From positions 1,302,261 to 1,349,329 of the forward strand of contig FN649740.1 of NCBI GenBank assembly GCA_000310025.1: 47,069 nucleotides of DNA, given 5' to 3'. A model generated the notes under the pieces. It was not told the DNA's origin, did no database searches, and saw only the letters and a list, made by a program, of their open reading frames with translations. Position numbers and translations under genes: made by a program. The DNA is from Ectocarpus siliculosus (lineage: Eukaryota > Sar > Phaeophyceae > Ectocarpales > Ectocarpaceae). Below, in pieces: positions 1-11,736 of the stretch; position 1 is the stretch's first letter, and each line of letters starts with the position of its first letter.

Positions 1-83
1 TTACCCCCCCCCCCCCCGCCCCGCCCCCGCCCCCCCGGATTATCTGTGCTGTATGACGTTTTATCGCGAACTCAACCGGACAG
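1..83. other. contig-edge sequence and intron end
   Basis: The first 40 bases are almost pure C with scattered G and look like a contig edge. The remaining bases up to the AG at 82-83 are probably the end of an intron of the MiaB-type gene. Confidence 0.5.
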
Positions 84-150
84 GTGTTGAAGAACATGCG
101 AAGGGGCTACACCATTACGCGGTACATGCGCATCATCGACCGCATCAGGG

Positions 151-187
<37 letters not shown>

Positions 188-3102
188 TTTCTTTCATTAG
201 CATCGACCGCGCTAACCGTCTGACCAATGAAAAGACGTCAGTCTCAGTGCGGTGGAAAACCCAAAATGCTTCTATTGGCCACGATCTGGGATCCTGTGAC
301 CAAGCGTCGTGGGGGAGTCTGCGCTACCCTCCGGATTAAGACAGATACCGTAACAAAAACAGCGTTGCGTGTGTGAGGGTAAAGCCCGCTGCTTTCGTCG
401 TTGCCATGTTATGGCATGTTACTATTTTCCACTGTACCTGTGCTTGCACAAAGAAGGCGGGAGTTACACTGCTGCTGCTGTCTCGCCGTCGGGTCTGAGC
501 CTGACGTAGCTGATGCCGTTGACGCTCTTGCTGTGGTACTGTAGCTTCGTGTGTTGTGTTTGTTGCCCCCGCCGACAGCGTCAACTCTCACCGTCCCTCT
601 CTCTCTCTCTCTCTCTCGAAGAAACTCAGCCCCGGTGCTGAACGCGGCCATTTTACTGCTGAATTCTATGTTTCACCCCCCCGCCTACATCCCGACTCCG
701 CAAAAAATCGTGCACGGCCGATAGAAGTTCACGTGTTGATGATCTCCATCGTGTCCGTCGTTTCCCCCCTCTCTTCCGGGTTGGCAGCTGTCTCCCGACG
801 CGGCGATCACCGGGGATGTGATCGTCGGCTTCCCCGGTGAGACGGAGGAGCAGTTCCAGCACACGCTCGACCTCATGGAGCGGGTGAAGTTCGACAACCT
901 CAACACCTTCAGGTACTGCTGCGATTTTTTGGCCGAAGTGCACGGCGGACTTTGTTAGGTTGTAAGGTTGTAAGGTTTCACATGGGGTTTGCTGGTGGCA
1001 GAAGATTTTTTTAGATAAATCCGCAGGACGTTCTTCACGCGTGTTGGCGGAGAGGTGGGTGATTGGAGTACCGGTATTCAGTTCTAAGGCATGGTGCGTG
1101 CGACCTTTGTCACTCACTCCGTTAGACTGCTGTCTCGTGTCTCCCTCTCTCAATTTATCTCTGTTTTGATCGTCTCTGTGGTCCTCGCCCCCCCCCCTCT
1201 CCTCCCCCGTCTGTTTGTATGTCACATTGTCCTTTGATCATTTTCCTTGTCCTCTTCGCTGTTGCGGTATGTCACTGCTGTGCTGACTCACCCCATTCCT
1301 TTCTCTCCGGGAAATTAACATGTTGGTGACCCCGCGTCCATCTACAGCTACTCGCCGCGACCCAACACGGAGGCTGCCCTGTGGGAGAATCAGGTCCGTT
1401 CGCTTGGGAGGGTTTGCCTCGGTGAAAGGAGTATATATATAATACATTGTATAATAAGTATATATATTTTTTGTTCAGGCTCACGCGTGCGGAAAGACAA
1501 GAGTGACTCGCCGGCTGTGGAGAGAGTGTTGCCGTGGCCTTCGTTTTTGTTTTCCACCTGTTGTGAGGACAAGCTTGAGGAACGAAAAGAAAGATCCCAG
1601 TTCCGTTCCTCCTCCCGATTCCTCTGTGTTAGCTTTTCTCGTGGGACGATGACGCGGACCGGACCACCTCTAGAGAGAGGTTGGTATGAGACCTTGCTCA
1701 GACTTTTCCATAGCTACATTCGACACGCATGGCGCTTGGATGTGCGCCCTCCCGTTCATCCCAAGAGAATTTTCGTGCCTCCCCCCTGGCTTTCTTTCCC
1801 ATTCCTCCCATCTTTCGATCCCCAAAGGATGAAGAAAAACTAGAAAACACTTCATTTTCACGTACTTTTCCGTAGACCTCGGTACAATCTGTCCAGAGTA
1901 TGTGCCACTGATTTTTATCTATTTGTAATTTGGCAGGTGCCGGAGGATGTGAAGGCAGACCGGCTGCAGAGGGTGATGCGTCTGGGCTGCACGCACGCGC
2001 AGGAGAGGAGCGATCGCTACATGGGCAGGGTAGAGGAGGTTCTCGTGGAGGAAAGAAACCCCAAGAACGCTGCTCAGGTATATATGAAACCCTCCACGCT
2101 GCCAACAGCGTCCGTGTTACTTCCTAGTAGTTTATGGCAGCAGCCACGCGGGTGCATGACACCCTACGGGAACAGCCTCCGTCTTACTTCTAATTTGTAG
2201 TGGCAGCAGCAGTTACACTGCTTTGTGATTCTACGGGCATTTGCTACGAGAGAAAAATATGTTGTTGCTAGAACGTCTTCAGGCTGAGGATGCGCGGAGA
2301 TGTTCTCGTGTCTGCTTTTTGGATCCTGTAGGGCGTCGGTTACCGTCTCCTTAAGGACGCACCGTTCCTATTCCTAGAGAGAGCAAAGCTGGGCAAGATG
2401 CAGGATTCCTAAAGTGGGCGGCAAGGCTTGACAAAACGTAGATCGGTCGTTTGTTTTGCACTTTCCACGGTGAGTTGTTTGTTGCAGTGTCGTACTTGAA
2501 CGTCTTGCTCCAATTTACGTTCAACCCAACGTTGGTATGGTCCTAAGAGCGTCACACTACTCTTCTAGGGCGTGTTACTGGATAGGTCGTCTACATCGCG
2601 GCACGCTTACAGCCGAGCCCTGACCCCCCCCCCCCCCCCACCTCTGGCCAAGTTCCAAGCTGCACCTCCCCGGTTTTGTGGGAACAAGTCGGTAGGAACA
2701 CGACCCTATCAATGGACATTCAGCCCCAGCATTCCACAGGTCGATGCATGACACGATCAATGCTTGTCGAAACGTCCGTGGCGGGTATATTGCGTGGACG
2801 AGTGGGGCGATGTCAGAACGTGGTTCAACAGTGATTATGGTGGTATCGCAAAGCGCGCGAACGAAACGTCATCACCAACAACGCGTTTCCGCGGCCTCGG
2901 TCATGAACGGACAAGACTGCTGACCCAACCAACGACTCACGCCGCTCGCTCTTTCCGCCAGGTAATGGGGCGAACACGTACCAACAGGCCGGTGTTCTTG
3001 AATGGAGACATCGGACAGCTCAAGGGGAAGCTCATCAAGGCAGAAATCACAGAGTGTCGCCCGTGGAGCTTGACGGGTGTCGCGCAGGGAGAGCCGTACT
3101 GA
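84..3102 (+). CDS. miaB: MiaB-type tRNA-2-methylthio-N6-isopentenyladenosine synthase, C-terminal part (5' end outside window)
   Basis: This is a radical-SAM iron-sulfur enzyme that adds a methylthio group to i6A37 in the anticodon loop of tRNAs. Five exons join in phase: 84-152, 788-912, 1348-1393, 1937-2077 and 2962-3102, giving 173 residues ending in TGA. Visible family signatures are VLKNMRRGY, then [17 protein letters not shown] of the radical-SAM core, then [18 protein letters not shown]-terminal TRAM domain follows ([36 protein letters not shown]). The CxxxCxxC cluster motif and the N-terminal UPF0004 domain must lie to the left. The YSPRPNT..ALW and [13 protein letters not shown] signatures resemble cyanobacterial and plastid MiaB more than mitochondrial CDK5RAP1, so a plastid role is inferred. 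All four introns are GT-AG; the first starts inside a GT microsatellite. Family assignment is firm, subtype and location less so. Confidence 0.9.
153..186 (+). repeat. (GT)17 microsatellite forming an intron donor
   Basis: Seventeen uninterrupted GT units begin at the first base after the GAG codon that ends the first visible MiaB exon, so the 5' splice site lies inside the repeat. Any GT unit could in principle be used as donor. Confidence 0.9.
198..258. repeat. dispersed 60-bp repeat, copy 1
   Basis: This stretch in the first MiaB intron matches 11889-11949 at roughly three quarters of positions by eye. Shared blocks include TTAGCAT, CCGCGCT, AATGAAAA and CAGTCT. Both copies lie in the same orientation. 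The family is unknown. Confidence 0.6.
597..616 (+). repeat. CT microsatellite
   Basis: A short run of CT dinucleotides lies in intron 1 of the MiaB-type gene. No coding role is seen. Confidence 0.8.
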
Positions 3103-4262
3103 ACAAATTTGTAGCCTTGAGGTTGTGTAGTACTACAAGACACGAAAAAACACTTTGAGGTTGTGCAGTAAATAGGAGGCACGAAAAACGGTTTGAGGCT
3201 GCTTAGTAGGCGACGCGAAAAACGCGAACCAGCTGCGGGCGTGCTTGTGCTGGGGTGCGCCCGCGCCTTGCGCTGTTTAGACACACGCCCACGTGCCTTT
3301 TAGTTTGGAATGTCTGCTATCTTAGGCGTATTCTTGTGTGGGGCGGGTGTCTTAGTGCGTGCTCTCTTACTAGGCGAAACGCGCCCGCGTCCATGTCTTG
3401 AATAGTAGGTGAATCTGGTGGAGCTGTAGTCCATGTAGTGAGTGTGAAAAGCTGGAGGGCCGGGGTGGCAAGTAGCTTTGTGCGCCGCGGTTTTCAATTA
3501 TACTATATCCAGTTAAAAAATATTAGAAAACCCCTCTCTATAGGCTGGAGCACATCAACGACCTCCTCGCTGGTGAAAGCTCACACGGAATTATTTTTAG
3601 ACGATTCTTTGTTGCTGCCGCCAGAAGCTTTGTGTTGTTGTCAGCTGATTGATATCCGACAGTCGATGATCTTCCACCATCACTGCTGTGTAGTCGGAAG
3701 ATAATTTATCCCACAAGATGAAAATGGGCGCCGGATCAACATCTACAAGGGGCAGTAGCATGTTTTGTCTTGGTAGATAATGACGTTCTCGCCCGTTGAC
3801 CGTAAGAGTACTTGCGTGGCTTCCTCCTCTCATGGTGCCTCGCGGGATTTTACCCCCCCCCGCCAACAACAAAACATAATGTTTGAGGAACTGGGAACAT
3901 GTGCTTTTGAAACTCTCCGCGGTTTGGTTACTTGTTTCGGCGCCTCAACACAAGTCTTCTCCTACAATTTTTCTCTGCCAACGACCACACAGGGGTGCGG
4001 GCGCGCGCCATTCCCTCTCCTTTCTCCATGAGAGCAGAAATGAAAGCCCAACACCTATTGCTGTGCATGTCATTACTTGTGTGCACAAGGGTACCCTTTT
4101 TTTACAAGAATTACCCATGGGGTGGGGGGGGGGGGGGCTCTTTGCCTCTCGGAGATCTGCGTCGGAGATTGCCCTCGCAAACACGCCGCACATTGCAGCG
4201 GCAACGGCACATAGTGTGTACGAGCTCTTGTGGCCGCGTCCTCAGTCTCCAAGGTTCACAGG
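3103..4262. other. intergenic, no gene seen
   Basis: This holds the probable MiaB 3' untranslated region with its tandem repeat and the upstream region of the next gene. A 14-base G run sits at 4124-4137. Open frames here have no recognisable similarity and no convincing splice structure. Confidence 0.6.
3117..3226 (+). repeat. three tandem copies of a 37-38 bp unit in the MiaB 3' flank
   Basis: Three adjacent units start near 3117, 3154 and 3192. Each opens with TTGAGGTTGTG or TTGAGGCTGC, carries an AGTA block and closes with CACGAAAAA or CGCGAAAAA. They begin 15 bases after the MiaB stop codon, so they are probably transcribed as part of its 3' untranslated region. Confidence 0.8.
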
Positions 4263-5446
4263 ATGGTACTCAAGCCGCAGACAGTTCGAAATTGGAAGCT
4301 CTTGACTGGAGTAGCGTCGGCGGCGACGGTATTCCACACCGTATTTCGTGTGGACTACGGACCTCACGACCACTGCTTCACGGGGGTAAGTGCCTGTGGT
4401 ACGGCGGTGCCATGCTGCCGCCGCTGGTGGCGGTGCCGCTGTTGTGGCTGCTGCTGTGTACACCTTTCTCCCTGGCAAGTGTGGTGTGTCCCAGCACGCT
4501 CTTTTTTCTTTGCTCTCTCTTTCTGTGTGTGTGTCTCTCGTGGTGTTTGCTGTCCACAGCAGTAGCTTTACCTTGGGGTACATACCCTCTGTCAACTGGC
4601 CTCCTTATGCTCAACACAGCAAGCAAGCACTGCTGCCTAAGCACGGTTGGTGCTGCAGCCGTGGAAAAACCAAGTTTCGTCACACTGATGCCGTAGCCTA
4701 TCCTAGCAGGTTCATGATCGATTTCATGTTATTTGTCTGACGGAAGGTGTTTGGACCGTATTTTTACCCTTGCTGTCAACTCCATGAATGGATGCGTCGG
4801 TGGTTTCGTTGCTACACAGAGTATTTTTCCGACCCCACGCACAACAACCCGCGCGCTAGCTCAGCAGTTGATGCGGGTTTTCGTGTTCTAGGTACCAACA
4901 ATTAGTGTGTGTGGTATCTTGATAGACTAGACCATGTTATTCGCCAGCAGATCGGTGCAGACATCCTCCGTGTCTGCATGTAGATCATTTTACGTACAGT
5001 AGACCCAGGATACATGCTCTCCAGTTTGCTTCCGCCCGAAGGGTATCTGGAGGTACGGCAGCAGTACCTCCGGTGAGTGCCATTCCGGGTCTTGTGCATG
5101 CCCCCCTCCCGTTTGTTTTACCCGGCCATGATGCAAATGCATGAAGCCCTCTCTTCGTTCGATCCACCCCCCGACAGAGGTTTGGCGTGTCGACGCCTGC
5201 TCTTTGCTTTTTTGTGTTGCTCACAAACGCCTCGCCCGCCCCTCCACGTCCCACAACTGTTTTCTCCCCTGCTGAGACCAGGTCCAACGGTGGTACAACG
5301 AAAAGGTGGACGCTTTTTTAGGGATTGGACCGTCCTCACCATCGGAGTCCAGCGCGTTTTCTTATCAAGAGACAGGGGGTACCGGGGTGGAGGAAGGAGC
5401 TGGGCGAGATCGACAAGCGGACGAGAGAAGCGCTGTCCGGAGATAA
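4263..5446 (+). CDS. small putative single-pass membrane protein, function unknown
   Basis: Two exons, 4263-4385 and 5282-5446, join in phase 0 with a consensus GTAAGT donor and a CAG acceptor, giving 95 residues ending in TAA. The N-terminus has a positively charged start (MVLKPQTVRNWK), then a weak hydrophobic helix at about residues 13-28. A GPHDHCF motif follows, and the exon join runs straight into QRWYNEKVDAFLG, a plausible amphipathic helix. The last 40 residues are acidic, Gly/Ser-rich and probably disordered. The continuity across the splice is the main argument that this is a real gene. I do not recognise the family; the size and layout would suit a small mitochondrial or ER membrane protein, but that is a guess. 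A possible extra exon at 5000-5072 has good splice sites but does not fit the phase. Confidence 0.55.
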
Positions 5447-7735
5447 CCTATGTTGCCACGGGGGACAGACTCCCCATCAAGGGCGTGAATTTAGCGCTTT
5501 GTGATTTACTGGTGGAGAGTGTTTCAGGGTGCAGCTCGGGTGCCAGGACGAGCGGTTGCCTGACAGCGGGTGCGACAGCACAGGGCCTAGCAAACGTGAC
5601 GAACGGGGTCGCAACGCTTTGCGGGGTTATCGTGCACCAGTCGAGGAAGGAAAGGGGCGAAAAGGATGCGACCATCAGCAACGAGTCGGGGCTGTCTACT
5701 GCTACGGCAGACTTGCCGGGCAGGGTAAATAAAGTGTGTATCGCGTAGTGAGGACCGTAGCGTCGCAGCAAGAAACGTGTCGAGGCGCGTCGGTTTGCAT
5801 ATGGGCAACAGGCACTACTCAATGCGGCCGCACACGTGCCCAACTGGTGGTCTTTCTCTGACCTCGACCGTGCCAGCACACCCAGGCGCAAATACCGGGG
5901 GATGCAGTTGGTTCCAAGCTGGCCGGTGCGTGTTGGCGGCGTTCTGTTTCGCGTCGTGGGTTTGACCTACCGCAGATGGCAAAGGACGCGTATTCTAGCA
6001 CACTGCGGTTGGTCACTTCGCCCGGCCCTCTGTTCCGGCGGTAGGAGATCCCCTTGGAAGCAGTCATGCCTGTCGTAAACCCTGCATCTTGTAGCCCCCC
6101 CCCCCCCCCTCGCCGCCGACGACATTCCGCAAATCGGAATTTTGGATGCAGGGGGCTCGTAAAGTGTTGTTCCCACCAGACATCCACAAGTTGTAACTTG
6201 CTTGTCAACCAAACTCGACCCGCCCGTAAGGGATGCTTGTGGGTCGGTCAAGAATTCTCCGGTTTCAGTTAAAAACGTTTTTCGGTGATCCGAGTCGCTC
6301 CCGCGCGCGGTCTACGGCAGCAAGTACAGCCTCCGCGAACGCTCTGATTGCCACTATGCCACTACACACAGCAGTCAAGGGTTAGGGTTGGGGTCCTTGG
6401 TACATTCATGGCATGATGCGTGCATGGGTGATGGTGCACGCACAACACAACCCAGGCGTGCCCTTGTATTGGAAAATGCCCAGGGGTGGGCATAGGCGGT
6501 CGGTTGGGACGACCGTGGACAGAGGAGCCCGACGTAAGGACGGCTTTGTTGTTGCGTGGGTTCTTGCCTGCTGCCTGGAGGGTGAGTTCTGCGCACTGCA
6601 TGCTCTTCAGCGAAGCCACAGGAAGCGAGCCCTTCAGGCGAGAAGAGTCGACAGTTCGGCCGTGTGAACGGGATCAATTCAACCATCTCCCGTACGCGTG
6701 TTCACGAAGTGGGCGCCTTCAGTTAGGAATAGGGCGCGGGCATTTTCCTTGTGGTGTTAGCGACCAGTCTGCGCTGTGGATTACTCTCCCCGTTACTGGC
6801 GATATTGGTTGCACTGGGCGACTCAAACGAGATGCCCGGGCAAAGAAAATTTATCTCGGCTGCATCATTTGGGAAACATACTTTGAAGGCTTGTAGGTGT
6901 ACTTGTACGGGCCTTGGGCACCGAGCGCTGTCAAGCTTGTCGGATTCAAGAGCAGCCGACCAGACGTTATGAAGTTTCCTAACACCCCGTTCGAAACGTG
7001 CGGCTCGAGTCGACGCTCATGACGTCGCGGTGCAGGTCGTTGCATTGATGCTGGGTTCGTTGGCTAAAACCAGAGCTGCAGGAAAGGAGTCATGCCACCC
7101 ACACCACTCGCTGCAGGGGAGAACTCTCGGACGCTAAGTTAGGTTTGTCTCGTAAACAAACTAATAGTTGCACCCAGAAAAAAATGAAACCGGTCCGGCC
7201 GACACTCGACATGGCGACGTGCTCGCCCGTTGCCATTGAGATGTTACAAATTTGGTTCTCCCTAACATCCTTACTATGCGGAGCCAACATGACACACACA
7301 TGGCGAACCCTAACGGCACAACAATAATAAAAACACCCTTTGCTCCCAGACCAACGGGAAAACGCACGTATCTTCCGCAGCAAAACGCTCCGAGCTACAA
7401 CACAACACCCAAACGCCCCAAAAGAAAGTAAGTTGGGCCAAAAGTGGTAACATGCGAGCGACGGCCCGCGGTTGTCTATGCATGCAAACACAAGGGTTGA
7501 ACACATTCGCTTTGCTAGTATTTTCCTCTTTCTACCGTACACTTCCCGTAGATCAAAAGACTAGATAAAACGTTCTAGTACCTGACTCCACGATTTTTCT
7601 ATGAGAACCGACAAGAGATATCAGCAAGAACCATACAACAACGCAAGGCGAGAACTTCTTGTTTGCTTACAACAAGTCTAACTGTGAGCACAATCTCAAT
7701 CAACGGATTTCACCAGGAGTACGCGCCCCCAAACA
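5447..7735. other. intergenic between two genes, no gene seen
   Basis: This 2.3 kb lies downstream of the small plus-strand gene and downstream of the minus-strand USP gene, so it holds both 3' flanks. It contains a 15-base C run (6095-6109) and a short telomere-like GGGTTAGGGTTGGGG stretch near 6379. Several open frames of 60-150 codons occur, but none shows a family motif or paired splice sites. Confidence 0.55.
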
Positions 7736-10700
7736 TCATCTCGCGTGTGCGCTCTCCAAAAGGCGATAAAACAGGACATAGGCCGCCGCCCCTCCCACTC
7801 GCGACGTGCTGACCGGACTCACGCGTGTGTCGTCGAACGTGTGCCACTCCCCGGTCGTAACTCCGCTATTACCACTATCGCCGGATCTGCTTCGGCAGTG
7901 GGCCGTGTAGTGTCCCCCGTGAAGCCCCCCCATGTGGTTGCACACCGCGTAGAGCTCGTACAGCGGGGGGGGTTGTCCGCCGTTACCGCCGCCGCCGCCG
8001 CCCGTGCTACCTCGAGACGTGCTCCTCGTGTGACTACTGTTTTTCGCGCCGCCGCCGCTGCTTCCCGAGGAAGAAGGGCGCGCGGCCGGAGTGGAGTACG
8101 GGACGAGGTCAAGCTCCGACCCGATCGGAAAATCGACCGCCGTCGCTAGCTTGGTTCGGCTGGTGGAGCTGTACTGGAAGCGCTTGAGGTGGATGACGAG
8201 GATGGGGGGGAAGCGGTGGACGGCCAGCCCCTTGGAGCTGCTCCGGCGCTTGCGGCACCGGGTGCACACCGGCCGGTTGTCCCCGTCGAGCGTCTCTTCC
8301 GTGCTGAAAGCCCGGAGGCAATCTTCCAGGGTGGTGGTGGCTGCGCTCGTGCCCCCGAAGGCCGAGCTGCTCTCCCCTCCCCTGCCCCCTGAGCTGTGAG
8401 AGCCCCGGCTGTTCCTCCCGCCGTAGCCCCCCCCCTCGTCTCCGCCCCGCCCTCCTGCTGCCCCCGCTCGGCCACTGCCGCTGGGTAGCGGCACCGAAAG
8501 ATCGAAGAAAGGGTCGAAACAGAAGCTAACGTTGCCGCAGGTCAGGCAGGAGATGCGGCTCTGCAGCTGGCCGCAAAACATGCCGGTGATGTCGCTGTCG
8601 TTCCTCGCGCGGTGCTGGGCCCAGGCCCTATCGGCCTGTTGCTCCGCGGTGAGCCTCGAGATTTGTTCGTCCGTGAGCTCTTGGTTCACGGGCGGGGGCG
8701 GGGGCGGCGGACCGGAGCGCTGCTGTTGCTGGCGATGGCGCCCGCTTGCTCCTGCCCCGCCCTCGATGTGTGGTTGCTGTTGAGGTGATGTCTTCGCTCC
8801 TCGTTGGTGGCCATGGTGGTTTTGCCCACCACCACCACCACCGCCTCGCGTGTTGAGGTCCTCTGCCATCCCGTCCAAGAAAAAACGCAAGAACTCCTGT
8901 GTTCGCGTTGGTTCAGCGAGCAAATACACGGCGCCGCAACGGGTTACCGTTTGGCTCGGGAAAGAATAGTACAGTAGCAGTGGGGAAAAGTGCGAACCGC
9001 GCAAACCGGTGTATCGTCATGTTTGTGTTAGTGTATGTCTTAGGTCCGTTGGGTATGTGCTTCCAATATGATCAAAATATGTTGGTACGTACCGCAATTT
9101 CCGCCGCCACGCTTTTGAAACCGCTACCCTTTAAAGATGGTACCACATGACTACGATCCTCGAGGGTCCCACGCATCGACCTTTAACACAGTTCCTGTTG
9201 ATTTTGTCCCACCTCGGGGGCAACTAGAGGAGCCAAAAAAGGGGACGCAACACACCTGACAATCTTGTTGCCCGTACCCGGCGAGATGCGGTGCATACTT
9301 ACCGATCAGTCGTTTCACCTGCACGTGATCGTTGAAGAAACGGAGAGGGAAGAGAGGGAGTACTGTTCTCATTCATGGCATGGTGTACGCAAATCGTGCT
9401 GGTTAGAAAGAGGGTTTTCAGTTGTTGTGTTGTAGGTTGTGAACACAGAACCTACGCTCCGACGGGTTCAACTGAATATCTGCGTTAGGGTGAAGCATTG
9501 AATAAAGCGTATCGTATGGTCATGTGTAAGCGTAAAGTGCGCAGCAGGATGCACTCCTCAGCACCCTCTTTGAGCCCAATAGCCGGAGGAATTCTCTAAC
9601 GCGGCACACAGAGCGCGATGGACGACAGAGGAAAGGCTGCTAAATGGCAGACAGTAATTTCTCGGAGTTCGGAGGAATCCCCAAGGGCAAAACATTGGTT
9701 TGGAGCACAGGCAGAGACACACGGGTTGCCCTGGGTTGAAGCGATTGTATACAAACCCTTCGTCACTGTAGCACTTCACGCGAAAAGATTCCGACCTGCG
9801 CGGGAGATACGTTGGAGTGGGCAGGTGACGCCTCCACAATGGCTACCAACTCCCCGAACGCCTGCGCAAGAGCTCCGTGGGTCGGGCTTGCGGAGCTGTG
9901 GCTGCCGAGACGCTGCTCGCTGTGCCCATATCTGCCTCTAAATAGGTCGACGAGGGCGTCAGTGTGCAGCAAGCACTGCAGGCACGCGTTCATGAAGCAC
10001 GTGTTTCCGAGGTTTTGCAAGCCGACCAGGCACTCCCTGTTGCCGCTCCTGCTGCTGGTGTTGCTGCTGCTGTTGCGCGCGGCCCGTCCTGCTGCTTCTG
10101 AATCACTCTGGAGACTGCCACCGGCTCGTCTTCTAGATGTGGCGACGTCGCCACCGCTGTTGTTGCCGTTGCCGCCGGGCGTGACCCGCCCCCCGGAGAC
10201 ATGATGCCCGGAGGGGTCCACCCGGCTACCCCCAGACGACCTCGATGCGCCGACGTAGGCATGCTCCTTGTCGCCGGGTTCATCTCTGTCGCTGTTGATG
10301 TTTCTGCCGCTTCTATGGCTGCCGGTGTTGTCGCGGTCGTCGTCGTCGTCGTTTCTGTTGTTGCTCAATCGTCCCCCCGTTTCCTTTCCAGGCAGGAGCC
10401 CTTCCCCTATCTTACTCCTCCCCTCCGCTTGCGCCCCTCCACCATGGCTGCTGCCGCCTGGTAGGTCTAGATCCCGCCCGTGTCTAGCCGATGACGGCGT
10501 ACAACCTGGGTCTCCGCGGCCACCGGATCCCCCTCCACCTCCTCGTCGTCCGCCTTCCGGTTTATCCTCGGCTGGATTGTTGCTGATTTCCGGGCCGTCT
10601 ATGGAAGGCAAGCAACGTTCGCCCTCCGTGGATGCCGAGGTCGACGGTGCCGTCGACGGGGACGCCCTCACGCTCCCCCTGGCGCCTAGCCCGGCACCAC

Positions 10701-11736
10701 CGCTCCTGCCCCCGTCGTGGTGACGGTAGCCGTCCCGGTGTCCACCCCCCCCGCCGCCGCCGCCGCCGCCTATTCTACTGCCGGACGACCGGCGACTGTT
10801 GTCTTCGTTTTCGTCTTCGTGGTCGCCTCTTCGGTTCGTCTGCCCCCCGCGGGAACCGTGTCGCCCATGAGGTACTACCGCGTCGCCGTGCTGAAAGCCC
10901 GGTTCCAGGTATTGGCTGCCAGAAGGGCAGGAAACAGCACGGGCGGAGGAGGACGGGAGTCTCCGCGGTGTAGTATCTGAGGGCATGTGATCCTCGGCCT
11001 GGTTGCTACTGGTACTCCCGCGCCTGAGGATGCTGCTGCCACTTTCGGCGGCGGCTGTTGCTCTCCTACTATATCTACCGTCGGTGGCGGCTTTACCGCT
11101 GCCGGCACCCCCAACCCGCATGGAGGAGCGTGTGGGGGCTACCTCTCCTCTTCTGTCTGCTCCCGAACCCCCGGCCATTCCCTTGTCAGCCGCCCCTTTC
11201 CGGTGGCCTTGCCCTGGAGCACTACCACGAGGGGCTCCCAAGCTTCCTGTCGCTGAGGATTCTGCTGCAGACGATGCCGCCGGCTCGAACCGCCCAGCCT
11301 CGTAGGAGGCGATGCCGCTGCTGCTGCCACTCCGGCCCTTAGGCGGAAAGGCACTCAACCCGCCTTGTCGCTGCCTAACCGACGGCGGACGCGAGACGGG
11401 AGAGGAACCGCGCGGTTGTGCCGGTTCATGGAATCCCCAAGAATGCGTGGCTGTCGTCGCTGGCATCGAGCCCAGCTTCCTGCTTTCTTCGGCCGGACTC
11501 CCCCGCCTCTGCTGCGGGCGCGCTCCGCTGATGCTAGCGTTGGCCTCGCTGCTGCGTCTGAGCCTATCCATGCCGCTGTGATGACCGCCATGGAGCGCCT
11601 TTCGCAGAGCGCTTGGTCGGGCATCCATCCCGGGAAGGTTCTCCGATCCATTTTGCAGCTGTTGCTGCAGTCGATGACCGCTCGACCTATTTTCATTTTG
11701 CCGCAAGGGTTGTGAATCGTGACTGGAATACATCAT
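7736..11736 (-). CDS. ubiquitin-specific protease (USP/UBP, peptidase C19) with long disordered N-terminus
   Basis: This thiol protease removes ubiquitin from proteins. Three exons on the minus strand, 11736-9796, 9318-9256 and 8896-7736, all join in phase 0 and give about 1,054 residues. The first 570 or so residues are Ser/Gly/Arg-rich with poly-Gly tracts and look disordered. The catalytic domain then starts with the Cys box GLQNLGNTCFMNACLQ (nucleophile near residue 580). The QQD motif in YGQQDCQEFL crosses the exon 2/3 join. A CLTCG ... CTRCRK zinc-ribbon pair and HLKRFQY follow. The His box is GGLHGGHYTAHC (His near 997), and WHTFDD supplies the third catalytic residue near 1023. All catalytic elements are present, so an active enzyme is expected. 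A poly-Gly, Gln and Pro insert lies within the domain between EFLRFFLDGM and QISRLTAEQQ. Closest in layout to USP2/USP21/USP8-type domains; substrate unknown. The start is the first ATG of the open exon and could be spliced upstream. Confidence 0.92.

Noticed and set aside
3932-4696. 254-codon plus-strand open frame
   Set aside because: It runs through a 14-base G run and a pyrimidine-rich intron end, and overlaps the better supported first exon of the small gene in another frame.
5077-5748. 223-codon plus-strand open frame
   Set aside because: It overlaps the second exon of the small gene in another frame, has no recognisable motif, and its reading is less coherent than the spliced QRWYNEKVDAFLG frame.
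6379-6394. GGGTTAGGGTTGGGG as a telomere
   Set aside because: Only about two motif units are present, far from a contig end, so it is no more than a chance or remnant match.
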